64,000 nt of DNA from Chromera velia (lineage: Eukaryota > Sar > Chromeraceae). Below, in pieces: positions 1 to 10,990 of the stretch. The number at the start of each line of letters is the position of its first letter. Positions within the stretch are counted from its first letter, which is position 1. A program made the translations under genes and the position numbers. The notes beneath the pieces are model-generated. The model was not told the origin of the DNA. It saw nothing but the letters and a program-made list of their open reading frames with translations, and did no database searches. The DNA lies in assembly GCA_018398765.1 (NCBI GenBank), contig JAHBMJ010001107.1, positions 7,501 to 71,500 of the forward strand, in the 5' to 3' direction.

Positions 1-15
1 GGGGGGTTGCACCGT

Positions 16-64
<49 letters not shown>

Positions 65-65
65 T

Positions 66-101
<36 letters not shown>
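1..101. repeat. CA/GA dinucleotide microsatellite
   Basis: A CA run followed by two GA runs broken by a short unique spacer. ORFs across it are repeat artefacts. Confidence 0.95.
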
Positions 102-105
<4 letters not shown>

Positions 106-685
106 AAATTTCTCATGAATGAAAGGAGGAGAATTAAGCAAAATGATGCACGCACCTTGGGGGAAGGCCTCACAGAGTGCGGTCTCTCTCGAGATTGGAA
201 TAATACCTGCATACTGCATGACGTTTTATGAATAGATCAAAAGTACTTGTAGAAACTGGGAATTTCGGATCGCACTGATTATTGCTGCATATCGGCAGCA
301 CCAACCAAGAGTCCGTGAAAAGGATATGATAAGCCGGCCTGCCCTCGTGAAATGCAGATGGTGCCTGCCATCGTCTGACAGACACTTGGTTCGAATGCAC
401 AAGCTCGAGATAGAAACAGACAGTTACGTCTTTGTGGTTCCTTCCCTGCCTTCATTCGTTTCCTTCCGACAGAGAGAGACGGGCAGAGAGACAGGGACGG
501 GTTTTCTTTTCTCTGCTCAATGCATTTCTTTTTGTCTTCATCATTTCTCTTCTTCTTCCTGTCTCTTCTTTTTCACAGAGAGCCAGACGACACGCTACAG
601 GAAAGAACATCTTTGAAGGAAGGGAGTGCCGCTCTTGAACTTCGCGCAAGCGCGCATTACAGTCTCTCCCTGCCGCCTTCCCTCC

Positions 686-687
<2 letters not shown>

Positions 688-768
<81 letters not shown>

Positions 769-769
769 A
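688..769. repeat. CT/GT compound microsatellite
   Basis: A CT run passes straight into a long GT run. The surrounding 100-690 region shows no convincing gene on either strand. Confidence 0.95.
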
Positions 770-1006
770 CGGGCGTATCTCATACACAGCCGGGGAAAAC
801 GTTCAAAAGGGAGAAGGCTCAAAGATGCGATGGAGACGGCAAAAGAACACCCCGGCCTTCCGTCATTTCTGTCAGAATGCACTGTGACTGTGGAGGGCAG
901 AGGGACAGGCAAGCGGAACACTCTCGTTGTACGGCAGACGGCAATGAGAAATGAAATCAATGAAGGTCCTCCTTCCAGAGGAATTGATCTTACATCACCT
1001 GTGTAC

Positions 1007-1407
1007 CTTCAGCGAGAGCTTGACAGTGCCTCCGGTGATTGCTTCCTTGCTGCCATTCGCGCCTTCGAAAAGGAATCCGATCTTGTCTCCGTCTGCATCC
1101 TGAGAGTCAAAAGCGCTGACAGCAAGGCGGGGGGGTGCGGAGGAACTGCAAGAAGTCCACACGACGTCCCTCACCTCATGATCAGCAGAGACGGAGACGG
1201 GCGAGACGGATGCCAGAGCCGCCAACGTAACAACCGGAGCGACAGAGCGGACCATTTCCAAACTTTTCTTGATCTGATTCAGCGTTTCACTGTCTGAGGT
1301 TCCAAATGCACAAAGCGAGGGATCTTTTTCTGGTGGGATGCGATCGACAGCTTCAGCAGGAGTTGCGTCATAACTTGCAAGCCATGCAAGGTCGTCAGCC
1401 ACGGTGG
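1007..1407 (-). CDS. Coding exon of an unidentified protein
   Basis: On the minus strand 133 codons stay open between an acceptor (TTTCCAG, just above 1407) and a donor (GAAG|GTACAC, ending at 1007). The exon starts with two bases of a split codon and ends in phase 0. The product begins TVADDLAWLASYDATPAEA and has balanced, protein-like composition. An internal Met is followed by a signal-peptide-like stretch (MVRSVAPVVTLAALASV) about 50 residues in, so translation might start there. Further on lies a D-rich segment (DSQDADGDKIGFLFE) that recalls a calcium-binding loop but does not fit the EF-hand spacing. No family was recognised. Neighbouring exons are not identified; the rest of the gene may lie outside the window or in unreadable DNA. 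Confidence 0.5.
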
Positions 1408-1779
1408 CTGGAAACGTCGTGCGTTTGGACAGTTATAGCCATCATTGCACCGGCCGGCCTGTACCGGCGTGCGCATGCACGCGCGGGCCGGGGCGCATGC
1501 AATGGGTCATGGGGCCGCAAGTGCGCGCTTCCGCATGCATCACTGAAACACATGCAGTATATCATGATATTATCATCAGCTATAGATCATCAGTTACATG
1601 CAGTTCATCCTCTTACATCCTCTGCCATATGATAATTGCATGAAGGCCATATCACTGCCATGCAGTAGCTTCATTCCAGCCTTCATTGAATCAACGCTCT
1701 GTTTTGTTTTTCTTTATTTTTTTGTTTATCACTGCGTATCGCCAATAGCATCACCTAGTGATCAAATGAATGAATAAAT

Positions 1780-2040
1780 TATAATGAATGAATAAATATC
1801 ATTGAATAAATAAATTGGAATTAATTAGAATTAAATAAATAACTAGATAAATGAATAAATCAGTGACTGAATGGATAAATGAATGAATGAATGAATGAAT
1901 GAGTGAATGAATGAATGGGTGAATGAATGAATGAATGAATGAATCTAGGAATGAATAAATGAATGAATGAATGAATGAAGAAGTAAGTGAGTGAATGAAT
2001 TAGTTACAGTGAGTGAGTAAGTTTGAGTAAACTATAATCA
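1780..2040. repeat. GAAT tetranucleotide repeat
   Basis: Degenerate GAAT/AAAT tetranucleotide tract of about 250 bp. Nothing else is visible here. Just downstream, near 2140, is the perfect odd palindrome GTCACTGACAGTGAC. Confidence 0.9.
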
Positions 2041-2380
2041 GTAAAACATCAGCGAGTTAGTGCATGAGTGAATCTGTAACGTGAATAGTCGTAGCCGCGG
2101 CGCCACTAAGCGTTGGCGGGAGCCGGTCGGCGGTCACTGACAGTGACTGTCGGTGGCTTTGAAAGAAGTTCAAAGAACGCGTGATCTGCCTTGTGAGACC
2201 GAGCTCGAATTCTGTGTGCACGCTCGTAGCCATACCAATCTATACAGCTTTAGAATTGGCCATCAGAAGAATCGAACTTTAAATTAGAACTTCTAGAGAA
2301 CGCTTCTAGGCACAAACGTTTATGCTTGTTACCTGAACCTCGTGTTATGCACAGTTTTGTCCCAAAATCACTATAAACAA

Positions 2381-2711
2381 TTGAATTAATCAACCGCTGC
2401 ATAGATAGACGTATGAGTATAAGGCTAACAGGGTGGCACGGGTACATGGAAAGCGACATGCGTATATGAGACACTGCCTAGGACACTGCCGTGGCGGCGT
2501 GCAAACAAACGGATGTACGCGGAGGTTCCAATCTAAATATCTGGCTCGCATGCATGTATATAGTTATAGTACGATGATACAGAGATCGATCCAACTAACA
2601 GTTCCTTAAGTTGAAGCGGTCTACCTCCTGAACTCTTAATCCTCCTGCACACGAATGCATTAAAGATGTAGCCTTGATTGGTTCTAGAAGGTCATACAAG
2701 ACCTTACTTTC
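2381..2711. repeat. LTR-like direct repeat, left copy
   Basis: 331 bp that recur at 3160-3499 with many differences, nearly all transitions, plus a small indel. The pair encloses only 448 bp. Directly after this copy comes TGGTGCTCCCAGG, which is PBS-like; before the right copy is a G-rich run. This is the layout of a terminal-repeat retrotransposon in miniature (TRIM), but I found no target-site duplication. Confidence 0.6.
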
Positions 2712-3159
2712 TACTGGTGCTCCCAGGCGGGCATACGTCGATATCGTAGACATCACTGATAGTTTTCTGGAGTGCGGGGAAAGAAAAGAAACATGCAGAG
2801 AGTGCAAAGAGTCGGGGATGCGCAAAAGCAACCCAGAGGCAGAGTCGGAGCGAAAGCCAGAGCCAGAACAAGAGCCAGAGACAAACCTGAGCAGGAACCT
2901 AAAAAGAGGCAATGCAGGGAAAAGATAAAGAAAGACAGAAAGAATTCAATGATAAAAATAGGGGAGTCTGACACCCGGAGTCATGCGTTTGAGGAGAAGC
3001 ATGTGATAGCCAGTCGACAAGCAGTTTCTACCTCCCAGCATCTCCCAGCAGACTAACCACTCAAACGTCCTTAGAAAAAAAAAAAACATAAGAGGAAGAG
3101 AACTATAGAGAAAATAGATAGTACTCACTCAGATGAAGTATCCTCGCTCCGGGGGTGAG

Positions 3160-3499
3160 TTGAATTGGTCGACTGCTACATAGACAGACGTGTGAGTATA
3201 AGGCTAACAGGGCGGCGCGGGTATACAAAAAGCGACACGCGTACATGGGACACTGCCGTGGTGGCACATAAACAGACGGACACACGCGGAGGTTCTAATC
3301 CGAATATCTGGCTTGCGCATATGTATACAGATATGATGCAGTTATGATATGATCGGGTACGATGATACAGAGATCGATCGAACTAACAGCTCTTTGAGTA
3401 GAAGCGGTCTACCTCCTGAACTCTCAATCCTCCTGAACACAAATGCATCAAAAATGTAGCCTTCATTGGTTCTAGAAGGTCACACAAGACCTTACTTTC
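3160..3499. repeat. LTR-like direct repeat, right copy
   Basis: Right partner of the 2381-2711 repeat, in the same orientation. Beyond it, 3500-4360 is AT-rich with no supportable gene. Confidence 0.6.
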
Positions 3500-4360
3500 A
3501 ACTTAAACTTTACTAGAAACTTTATAAACTAGTATGAACTGGTTAAAGCCAACATCCAGGGCCCAGGCAATCTCAGTGACAGTCTCGGTAGTAGTTCATA
3601 TTTATGGCTTTACCCGTAAGTCTTTTAAACTCCTTTTCTCGAATCTAGCTCTGAATTAAATGAGAGAGTCAGAGAGCTAGTCAAAGCGACTATTATTAAA
3701 TACATGACTAATACTAACTAATATACTCAGACTATATAAACCAACAATGTTATACGCTGAATTGGCCTGCATCTTATTCTATATCTAATTTTGTCATTGA
3801 TTATCAACTTGTCATCCTGTAATCAACAAAGGTGTTTAGTCACTTGTGATTAGAATATATTTAATTATCCTATGAAGTGATTGAATATGATTGAATAAAG
3901 TGATTAATTAGCTAAAGTCCAATTCTTACTAGTCTTTAATACCTTTGGTCATTCTAATGGTCCGTGGTTTTTTTTTTATGTTATAAACACAAATGTTTTG
4001 GGAGTAGCCTAGAGGCTTGTGCACATCCAGTGCACTGCATGCATGGCCCAGCCCATGCAGCCCAGGCCAGCCATATATGCGCCGGCGCGGCCCACCGCTC
4101 CTACTAGCGGCCGCGGCCATCGGTGCATGCATTCAGAACCAAACAGCCGATTGTACATATTGCATTAAAAACTATGGGGCAGCACTCCTAGATAGAACCC
4201 TAGTACCGTATATGTTTATGCTGTAATTGAAGATGATATAACATAGGTTCTAATAGGTTCTAACACTGTTTTTTATTTTTTCAGACTCGTTAGTGTAAGG
4301 TTCTTTCAGATTCTTAAAGGTTTTTTAAAGAAAAATCAAGTCTACGTTGCATCAAAGTGG

Positions 4361-5378
4361 TGTCTCCATCATTTGGTTCTTACTCTCTAGAGAAACCGCT
4401 AGAACCTAGGTTCTAGGAACCTAGACAAAAACCTGTAAGAACCATGAAACCCCCCCCCCCCTAAAACTTCAAAAAGACTAAAAACCTAATTTAGATGATT
4501 AAAATGATCTAAACAAATAAGACAGATGCTTATATATGCCAAAATTGACCGTTAAAATCATAAAACTCAGCTGTCAACTCGCTTTTTCTTCTCTTCAAAC
4601 AGATTTACAAGATGAGCAAGCTCTTCATCTTTCATGAAGACGGTTTCATTCATTTCATGTGCATGTTAAATATAAAAGAACACAGAAAAAAGTGGGACGT
4701 TATCGATGCAAATCTTTTCAGGCTTCTTGTTTTGGCTTAACCGCCAAAGGAGAGAGAAAATACGCATGTTGCTAGCGCATGTTGGCTAAGTCGGTCGAAG
4801 CCTCGTCGGACTTAGGATATGTATGCACAGCAATCCCTGCCAATCCGGTATAGTTCATCTAGGTCTCTTTCTTTATCTTCGATGTGTGCAATCGCTCGCA
4901 ACCCTGAGGGCTCAAAAGCTTTCTTTTTGTCATTCTATAGAGAAAGGGCAGAAATGTGCAGCCCACATGGAGAGCAACGTAACGGTTGACACTTTTATGA
5001 AACACATCAAAGCAAAGAGCGGTTGTCACACATCAAACAGTGATACTATTACCATTCAAAAAAATGGTTTCAAAGCTTAATTCAGTTAGAGAAGAGCCAA
5101 CCTCACACAACAGATTTCTTGTTGGAGTCTTGATAAATCTTGGAACCCTCTTTTTCCTTTTTCGATCTTTACTATCTGGAACCTTCTTTGTCCCTCTACC
5201 TCTCACAGTCCTTTTCTAACGTTTTTCAGTCGGATTGGTGGACAAACTTTTGAATATTTTCATCGTGTTCAATGTTTCATAACTGGTTTTGGACAGGTTC
5301 TTTAGGGTTCTTGGAGGGTCAGACTGAGAAGGCTAGAACCTAGGTTCTAGGAACCTAAGAACCTAGAGGTGGAGACGT
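4361..5378. mobile_element. Candidate non-autonomous DNA transposon with palindromic ends
   Basis: The left end (GTCTCCATCATTTGGTTCTTA) and the reverse complement of the right end (GTCTCCACC.. AGGTTCTTA) match over about 17 of 22 positions. Just inside both ends lies the same 18 bp perfect palindrome, CTAGAACCTAGGTTCTAG, at 4399-4416 and 5333-5350. The interior holds an 85-codon ORF (4823-5080) with no recognised domain. I found no clear target duplication, so limits and family are uncertain. Confidence 0.4.
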
Positions 5379-5698
5379 ATAGTTTTTAAGCTCGAACCGA
5401 GTAAAAACCTTCAACCAATACTCTAAAAGTATCATTTTTTTGTTTTTTAGAACTTTTTTGCTTATAAAATAAGTGTGGAGTTCATTTTAAATGTTTTAGA
5501 GCTTAGATTGCTACTGCAGAGTCGTTCAACAACCACCTCTATATTTCAGAGTGCCTTCCCATAGATTAAAAATCAGGTCTTCATGCATGAGTTTCAAACA
5601 CAAGGTAAGATGCAAACTTAAAGTCACAGCAAACTATGATACCAGTCTGAGATGACTGAGGCCTGACATGTTCAGACGATTAACTCTGTAGTTTGAAA

Positions 5699-5887
5699 AT
5701 GAGTCAAGTGGACGTACGAGACTTCTTCAAAGCAGTTCAGCCACTGCTAGGCAAACCTGTAGAATCGTATACATGCAATTCCTGTGGGACGACAGCCAGA
5801 AGCAGCAGAGGGACGTCCAATCTTTGGACTCACCTTCGAAGCTGCAAAAAGAAGACAGAAGAAATCAAAAAAGCAATCGCTGCCTAG
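5699..5887 (+). CDS. BED-type zinc finger fragment, probably from a hAT transposase
   Basis: A 62-codon ORF starting at ATG 5699. It contains CNSCGTTARSSRGTSNLWTH followed by LRSC. This matches the BED-finger pattern of CxxC, then an S-N-L-W-x-HL block, then a final C/H. BED fingers form the N-terminal DNA-binding part of hAT transposases and some transcription factors. The frame stops after a lysine-rich tail, and no dimerisation domain or DDE core is visible downstream. It is therefore a truncated piece or a first exon. The adjoining 5.9-7.3 kb is AT-rich with homopolymers and no gene that I can support. Confidence 0.6.
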   Translation: MSQVDVRDFFKAVQPLLGKPVESYTCNSCGTTARSSRGTSNLWTHLRSCKKKTEEIKKAIAA

Positions 5888-7156
5888 CATACTAAGACTG
5901 TGATAACCGAGGTTTGTAGTAACTTCGTACATCAGCATGCGTGAAGTTGCATAGTGGAAGGTGGTATAATGAGAAGCAACAAGGCCCTCAAAGCCTGCAT
6001 CAATTAAATCGGGCCCTAGTACTCCAGTGTGGACTCAGTCTGGAGGTGTAAAAGCGAAAGGCCACCCCCCGGCCAAAAGATGAAATTTGAAAAGGGGGGC
6101 AACGACTCAATGAGTGTCAATTGACGTCGATGTATACATGTTTCTCTTATTTGTATGCGCGTTTGTATGATTGATGTCTACATTTATGTCTTTGCATACA
6201 TCTTTCTGCTTATTTGTATCCAGATAATTTTTTGCTCGACAGTGCTTGTGGTGTTTTGGTGTTTCGCGTTCGAATGCTGAAAGTGAAAAAGAGTGCATCT
6301 TACGTAGTGCATACAGTAAGGCCTCTTTTCGCTATGCAGTGTGTGCTGCAGTCTGCATGCGTATTTTAGTGTAGTGTGTGCATGTTCATGTAATTAGAAC
6401 GTGTATGAACTTTCAACTGCGTATTCATATGATATGTTACTTACTAGTTTAATAAGTTTATAAATTATAAGATTTTATAAAATTCTAGTAACACTGTAAC
6501 ACAGTCTAGTATAGTAATACTACTACCTATTAACAGTGCCTAACAGCTAGATAGCCCCTATTTATCTTTTTCAAAACCAATTTTTTATAGTCACAAACTG
6601 TGTTAAAAAAAAAAAAAAATCAAAAATGTAGCTCGGGGGGCCCCCCTTAATTAATTTAGGAATATATTTCTGATTATATTACTTTTGAAGTGAGTAACTT
6701 GTAAATAAATATATTCTATGATTAAACACCTTTGGTAATCAAATGATATTATTGAAACATAAGTAAAAATTATACTATAAAAGTTATATTATAGCCAAAT
6801 AATTCTGCCTAAAATTATGCTTAGCTGCTAACCAACTAACCTAGCAACTAACTAACTACTAGCAAACTAACTATAGACAGTTAATGCCAATCATTTAACC
6901 ACTCATAACATACTTTAAACGATACTTGATTTATAGCTTAATTTCAGTTTGCTCAGCTATGTGCATCACTAGGTTTACCATTACGTCTGGCATTACGTGT
7001 ATACACTACATATACTAAAAAAATTCATTAAAAAAAAAAAGATGTACTGATCAAACATTGATAAGCCTGCAACAATCAATCAAACAGCCATCGTTCTCAA
7101 ATGAGAGCTACAGCGGAGCATTGCCAACTTATCATGAAGCCATTTGGTACTGCACG

Positions 7157-7178
7157 AGCCTACAGGAACCTGTAGGCT
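7157..7178. other. Perfect short hairpin
   Basis: AGCCTACAGG, AA, CCTGTAGGCT: ten-base perfect arms with a two-base loop. Function unknown. Confidence 0.6.
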
Positions 7179-7320
7179 TGAAGGGTTCGCAAATGGGGTT
7201 CACAATCGTTCGAGGAGCCCTCCACTAGCGACGTCTCTCAAGCAGCTGCTTGATCGTTGAGGTCATCGATCGATCGGAGCGTTCACCTGGGGGCCGTTTT
7301 TGTTTGTTTTCTTTTGGGGG

Positions 7321-7769
7321 NNNNNNNNNNNNNNNNNNNNNNNNNNNNNNNNNNNNNNNNNNNNNNNNNNNNNNNNNNNNNNNNNNNNNNNNNNNNNNNN
7401 NNNNNNNNNNNNNNNNNNNNNNNNNNNNNNNNNNNNNNNNNNNNNNNNNNNNNNNNNNNNNNNNNNNNNNNNNNNNNNNNNNNNNNNNNNNNNNNNNNNN
7501 NNNNNNNNNNNNNNNNNNNNNNNNNNNNNNNNNNNNNNNNNNNNNNNNNNNNNNNNNNNNNNNNNNNNNNNNNNNNNNNNNNNNNNNNNNNNNNNNNNNN
7601 NNNNNNNNNNNNNNNNNNNNNNNNNNNNNNNNNNNNNNNNNNNNNNNNNNNNNNNNNNNNNNNNNNNNNNNNNNNNNNNNNNNNNNNNNNNNNNNNNNNN
7701 NNNNNNNNNNNNNNNNNNNNNNNNNNNNNNNNNNNNNNNNNNNNNNNNNNNNNNNNNNNNNNNNNNNNN
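7321..7769. other. Assembly gap (449 N)
   Basis: Run of N. Long ORFs reported across it are artefacts. The RING-CH gene at 7780-9396 probably continues into it. A second gap of 10 N lies at 39934-39943 after a C run, and a single N at 42063. Confidence 0.99.
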
Positions 7770-7779
7770 GGTCTCAGTT

Positions 7780-9396
7780 TCACCTGGGGGGGAAGTATGC
7801 AGGGTACGAGGGGTAGGGGATGTTCTTGTCTGCTGCGCAAAGCCTGGAAATGAGTCTGTCAGATTGACTGAAGTTCGATTCAAAGCTCGGAGCAGAGGGA
7901 GGTGTAGGTCGGACCCGTTCTCCTTCAGGGTAGAGCGAGGCTCTGAAAGGAGAAGCCGAGGGCCGGTTCAGAAAAGGTCGAGATGCAGAAAACACCTCTT
8001 GTACGATGGCAGACTGGGGACTCCCTTCCCCACCGGTCAGTGGAGCTCTCTGCCGTACCACCTCGGTGGGTGCTGTTCTGTGAATTTCACGCACCTCTCT
8101 CTGAATCCAACTTTGTGTCTGGGTCCGGGGTTCGGTCTGTGAGGGTCGGATGCCTCCCAGGTCCCGCACACTGTAGTGAGAGGCCATGCGTGACCGCCCT
8201 CTTTTGTATACCCGTGTGAGAGGCGTTACAAGGGCCAAAAGGATAAAAAAATAGATCCCCCAAACGGCATAGGCTGTTGCGATCCCCTGAAGTCGAAACC
8301 ACTCGAATTCCTTTTCTGAGGGAAAACGGGGCGGAACCGTCACGGCACTCTTTTGAAGAAGGGAAGAGCCGCTCACTGACAGGAGCCACAGGTACGAAAT
8401 GTGGTCGAAATGTCCGAGCAAGAGGAAACAGAAAGGACCGAAGAGGACAATTCTGCAAATCTTCAATAGCTGCAGCAACCGCTCTATCAGTCCCTCGCCC
8501 ACCTGCCATGAGGGCTTCCCAAAGCAAAAAGTCACAAGGCTGTCCCACGCAATACTCACAACCAGGACACAAGACAGGTGGAACGACATCCACCAGAAGA
8601 CGGAGAGAGAGAAAGTTCCAGCGACAGTCAACCCCACAAGAAAAGTCTTCAGCAGGCTGTGCTTCGATGCCACCTTTGCTAGGAGAATCCAAAACGCCGT
8701 CAAAATCGTTCCGGCAAGCAGCGCTTTCAAAGCTGCCCGAACATGAACGAGCAGAGGGCGCTGACCAACGCGGTGATTGACTTGCTGCACGGCCAGATAC
8801 GCGTATATGAAGCCAAGACTGGTGAAGAAAGCCGCCTCCGCTTCCAGAGCTTCAGGCATCCAAGGATAATCAAGACGTCTGTACAGAAGCCCTATTGGAT
8901 CATCAAACCCCCAGAAAACCCACGTATACAATTCCCCAAGGACGAATTTCACTGTAAGGTATGCGAAACTTGGAAGAATTTGACTGTCATACCCTTCTCT
9001 ATGCCAGTTGACCCAGCCGTAGGGCGCAGTCCCCCAACGCTCGCACAGGCTCCCGATGCACAACTGACTACATCCAAAAACTGCCAAAATTAGAAGACTC
9101 CAGAGAAACGTGCGGCAGTAGCCAAACACAATCGCACGCCACTCCGTGGTCCAATTCAGATCAAGAACGTAGCGCTGCGAACAGACGGTACACTGGAGAG
9201 AGGCATTTGAAGAAGAGCCCGTCTTTCTCCAGGTGTCTAGACAAACACGGTGCACGTCATGAAGACTTCCTGTGCACCTGCAGGGGTGGATGAGGTCTCC
9301 GAGTTCCCGAACCTCTGCGCCCTGTCTGCAAATTCGACAGGTAGGCCCTTCAGACGCGTCGCTTTGCCGGTCTGCTTCTATTGGGGAATGCATCAT
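7780..9396 (-). CDS. RING-CH (MARCH-type) multi-pass membrane E3 ubiquitin ligase, probably 3'-incomplete
   Basis: One open frame of 538 codons begins at tandem ATGs (9396). Residues about 20-77 form a C4HC3 RING variant: CRIC near the start, PCRCTGSL, VHRVCLDTW, then CTVC. This is the zinc-binding signature of MARCH/Doa10 ligases, which recruit E2 enzymes and ubiquitinate membrane proteins. About eight or nine hydrophobic segments follow between residues 90 and 405, so it is polytopic like Doa10/MARCH6 rather than the two-helix MARCH type. A Ser/Pro/Arg-rich cytosolic tail closes the frame. The apparent stop at 7780 lies inside CCCAG|GTGAAAC, a good splice donor, next to the assembly gap. 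The true C-terminus is therefore probably in another exon. It is divergent from the Med11-like gene, with about 430 bp between start codons. Confidence 0.85.
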   Translation of the reverse strand: MMHSPIEADRQSDASEGPTCRICRQGAEVRELGDLIHPCRCTGSLHDVHRVCLDTWRKTGSSSNASLQCTVCSQRYVLDLNWTTEWRAIVFGYCRTFLWSLLILAVFGCSQLCIGSLCERWGTAPYGWVNWHREGYDSQILPSFAYLTVKFVLGELYTWVFWGFDDPIGLLYRRLDYPWMPEALEAEAAFFTSLGFIYAYLAVQQVNHRVGQRPLLVHVRAALKALLAGTILTAFWILLAKVASKHSLLKTFLVGLTVAGTFSLSVFWWMSFHLSCVLVVSIAWDSLVTFCFGKPSWQVGEGLIERLLQLLKICRIVLFGPFCFLLLGHFDHISYLWLLSVSGSSLLQKSAVTVPPRFPSEKEFEWFRLQGIATAYAVWGIYFFILLALVTPLTRVYKRGRSRMASHYSVRDLGGIRPSQTEPRTQTQSWIQREVREIHRTAPTEVVRQRAPLTGGEGSPQSAIVQEVFSASRPFLNRPSASPFRASLYPEGERVRPTPPSAPSFESNFSQSDRLISRLCAADKNIPYPSYPAYFPPR

Positions 9397-9823
9397 CGAT
9401 CGCGTTTCACAATCAATCTCTAAGGTCTTTCACGGCCAAGGACGTTCAAAATCTACGCGCCAAATTGCCAAGCAGTTGTCAGAATGGAACTTCCAACAGG
9501 ATTTCAATGCGTCCCGGAAGGAGACTTGAGTAGAAAATGCCCCCGCGGAAAGCGAAGCGCGGGGGGCCGGGGGCCGGGGCGGGCCTTGACGGGCCAGCTA
9601 CTAAACGATCAAATTTTTGACAGGCCTGCTAATGGCCTGCTATTATCAGTGCTATAGTTGCATGGTGTCGAAAAGGAGAGATCTGATCGAACTTCTCAAG
9701 TCTGCTCAAACAAGCAGGTAGCCCATAGTCACGGACTGATGATCCCAAGAGCCAAGAGGACTTCAGGTGAACTTAAGCGAGTGTGGGGACGGACAAAAAG
9801 ATAGGATCAAAAATTTGATTGGC
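9397..9823. promoter_or_regulatory. Divergent intergenic promoter region with G-rich island
   Basis: The space between the divergent starts of the RING-CH and Med11-like genes must hold both promoters. It contains a G/C-rich block at 9541-9590. It also has two copies of a TTGACRGGCC word (near 9587 and 9616), also repeated at 61.2-61.5 kb. No TATA box is obvious. Confidence 0.45.
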
Positions 9824-10198
9824 ATGGAGACGGGGGCGATAGACACAGAGCAGAGCAGCTCCTCCTCCTCCGCTGCCCCAGTTTCGAGCGAGCCGACTTT
9901 GCTTGCGTTCTGCACGAAGAGAGTAGAAACGATGCTCCGTGCTGCAGAAGAAGTCATGGTTGAGTTGGAGATGCCAACGGAAGAATGTCCGGAGACGGTA
10001 AGGAAAGCTGCAGAAAATTTTGACGACGCCCTGCGCCAGCTGACCAAGAAGCTTCACGAAGGCATTGAACTCCTTACAGACAATAAAGAGTTTAGACTGA
10101 GCTCTTACATCGAGAGACTGCACCTGGAGAACGCCGCAGAAACACAGCAGGCCCTCGACAGAATGCGTGCGTCGTCTACTCAACAAGGAGAAGGATGA
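9824..10198 (+). CDS. MED11: Mediator complex subunit 11 (Med11)-like protein
   Basis: 124 residues from ATG 9824; in-frame sequence further upstream lacks an ATG. A Ser-rich N-terminus is followed by a two-helix region. The first helix is KRVETMLRAAEEVMVELEMP and the second runs from FDDALRQLTKKLHEGIELL to the SSYIERLHLENAAETQQALD segment. Length and layout resemble Med11 of plants and animals (about 115-120 residues). That family has a KR..R.LE.AG.VM.EL helix, then a second helix, then an S.Y.......E....L motif. Med11 pairs with Med22 in the Mediator head and helps recruit TFIIH. The identification rests on pattern memory, not a search. It is a single exon with no intron signals inside. Confidence 0.55.
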   Translation: METGAIDTEQSSSSSSAAPVSSEPTLLAFCTKRVETMLRAAEEVMVELEMPTEECPETVRKAAENFDDALRQLTKKLHEGIELLTDNKEFRLSSYIERLHLENAAETQQALDRMRASSTQQGEG

Positions 10199-10544
10199 GG
10201 CACTCAAGGCACACAAGAAGTGTCGAGGAAGCTGTGTATCTGACCGTCTACACACCTGCAAAGACTGTAGGAAAGACAGCGCATTGATTGCTTTCACGCC
10301 AATTTCAAGAATCGCTTTCCAGTTGCCCTTTAGGTAAACCTTGGACGGCATTTGAATTTCTGGACGGCCTTGCCTTCTGATTTGCTTGGTTGCCTGTCAG
10401 ATGGCCTTCTTGAATTTCCTTGACACTGCTGGGACCGATCTGCTTCCAAGCTTGGCTATCTGTCCACCGCTGTCTCTGTCTGCTTGCGCACAGGGATCTC
10501 TGTACCATCGCCCATCTCTGTCTCCCAAAACAGCAGCAGATTCT

Positions 10545-10635
10545 ACTTCCTTCCTTCCTTTCCTTTCCTTCCTTCCTTCCTTCCTTCCTTCCTGTCTTTG
10601 TTTGTTTCTTTCTTACTTTCTTTCTTTTCTTTTCT

Positions 10636-10687
<52 letters not shown>

Positions 10688-10879
10688 TTCTTTCTTTCTT
10701 TCTTTCTTTCTTTCCTTCTTTCCTTCCTTCTTTCCTTCCTTTCTTTCTTTCTTTCTTTCTTTCTTGCTTTCTTTCTTCCCTTTCTTTCTTTCTTTCTTTC
10801 TTTTCTTTTCTTTTCTTTCTTTTCTTTCTTTTCTTTCTTTTCTTTCTTTTCTTTCTTTCTTTTCTTTCTTTCTTTCTTT

Positions 10880-10915
<36 letters not shown>

Positions 10916-10932
10916 TCCTTTCTTTGTTTCCT

Positions 10933-10964
<32 letters not shown>

Positions 10965-10990
10965 TTTTTCTTTCCCTAGCTCCTTCCTTC
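10545..10990. repeat. CTTT/CCTT tetranucleotide tract
   Basis: About 440 bp of pyrimidine-only CTTT and CCTT repeats on the plus strand. All three forward frames stay open only because of the repeat. 11.0-11.79 kb beyond it is AT-rich, with a 60 bp GC-rich island near 11490-11560 and no supportable gene. Confidence 0.95.

Noticed and set aside
1155-1183. Possible 29 bp intron (GAG|GTGAGG to TTGCAG) inside the minus-strand exon at 1007-1407
   Set aside because: Much shorter than any other intron inferred here, and the frame is already open through it.
7250-8142. Long ORFs of unknown residues across the gap
   Set aside because: They are produced by N positions, not by sequence.
7780-9396. Plus-strand ORFs at 8277-9093 opposite the RING-CH gene
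   Set aside because: They are shadows of the long minus-strand frame, which has clear zinc-finger and membrane features.
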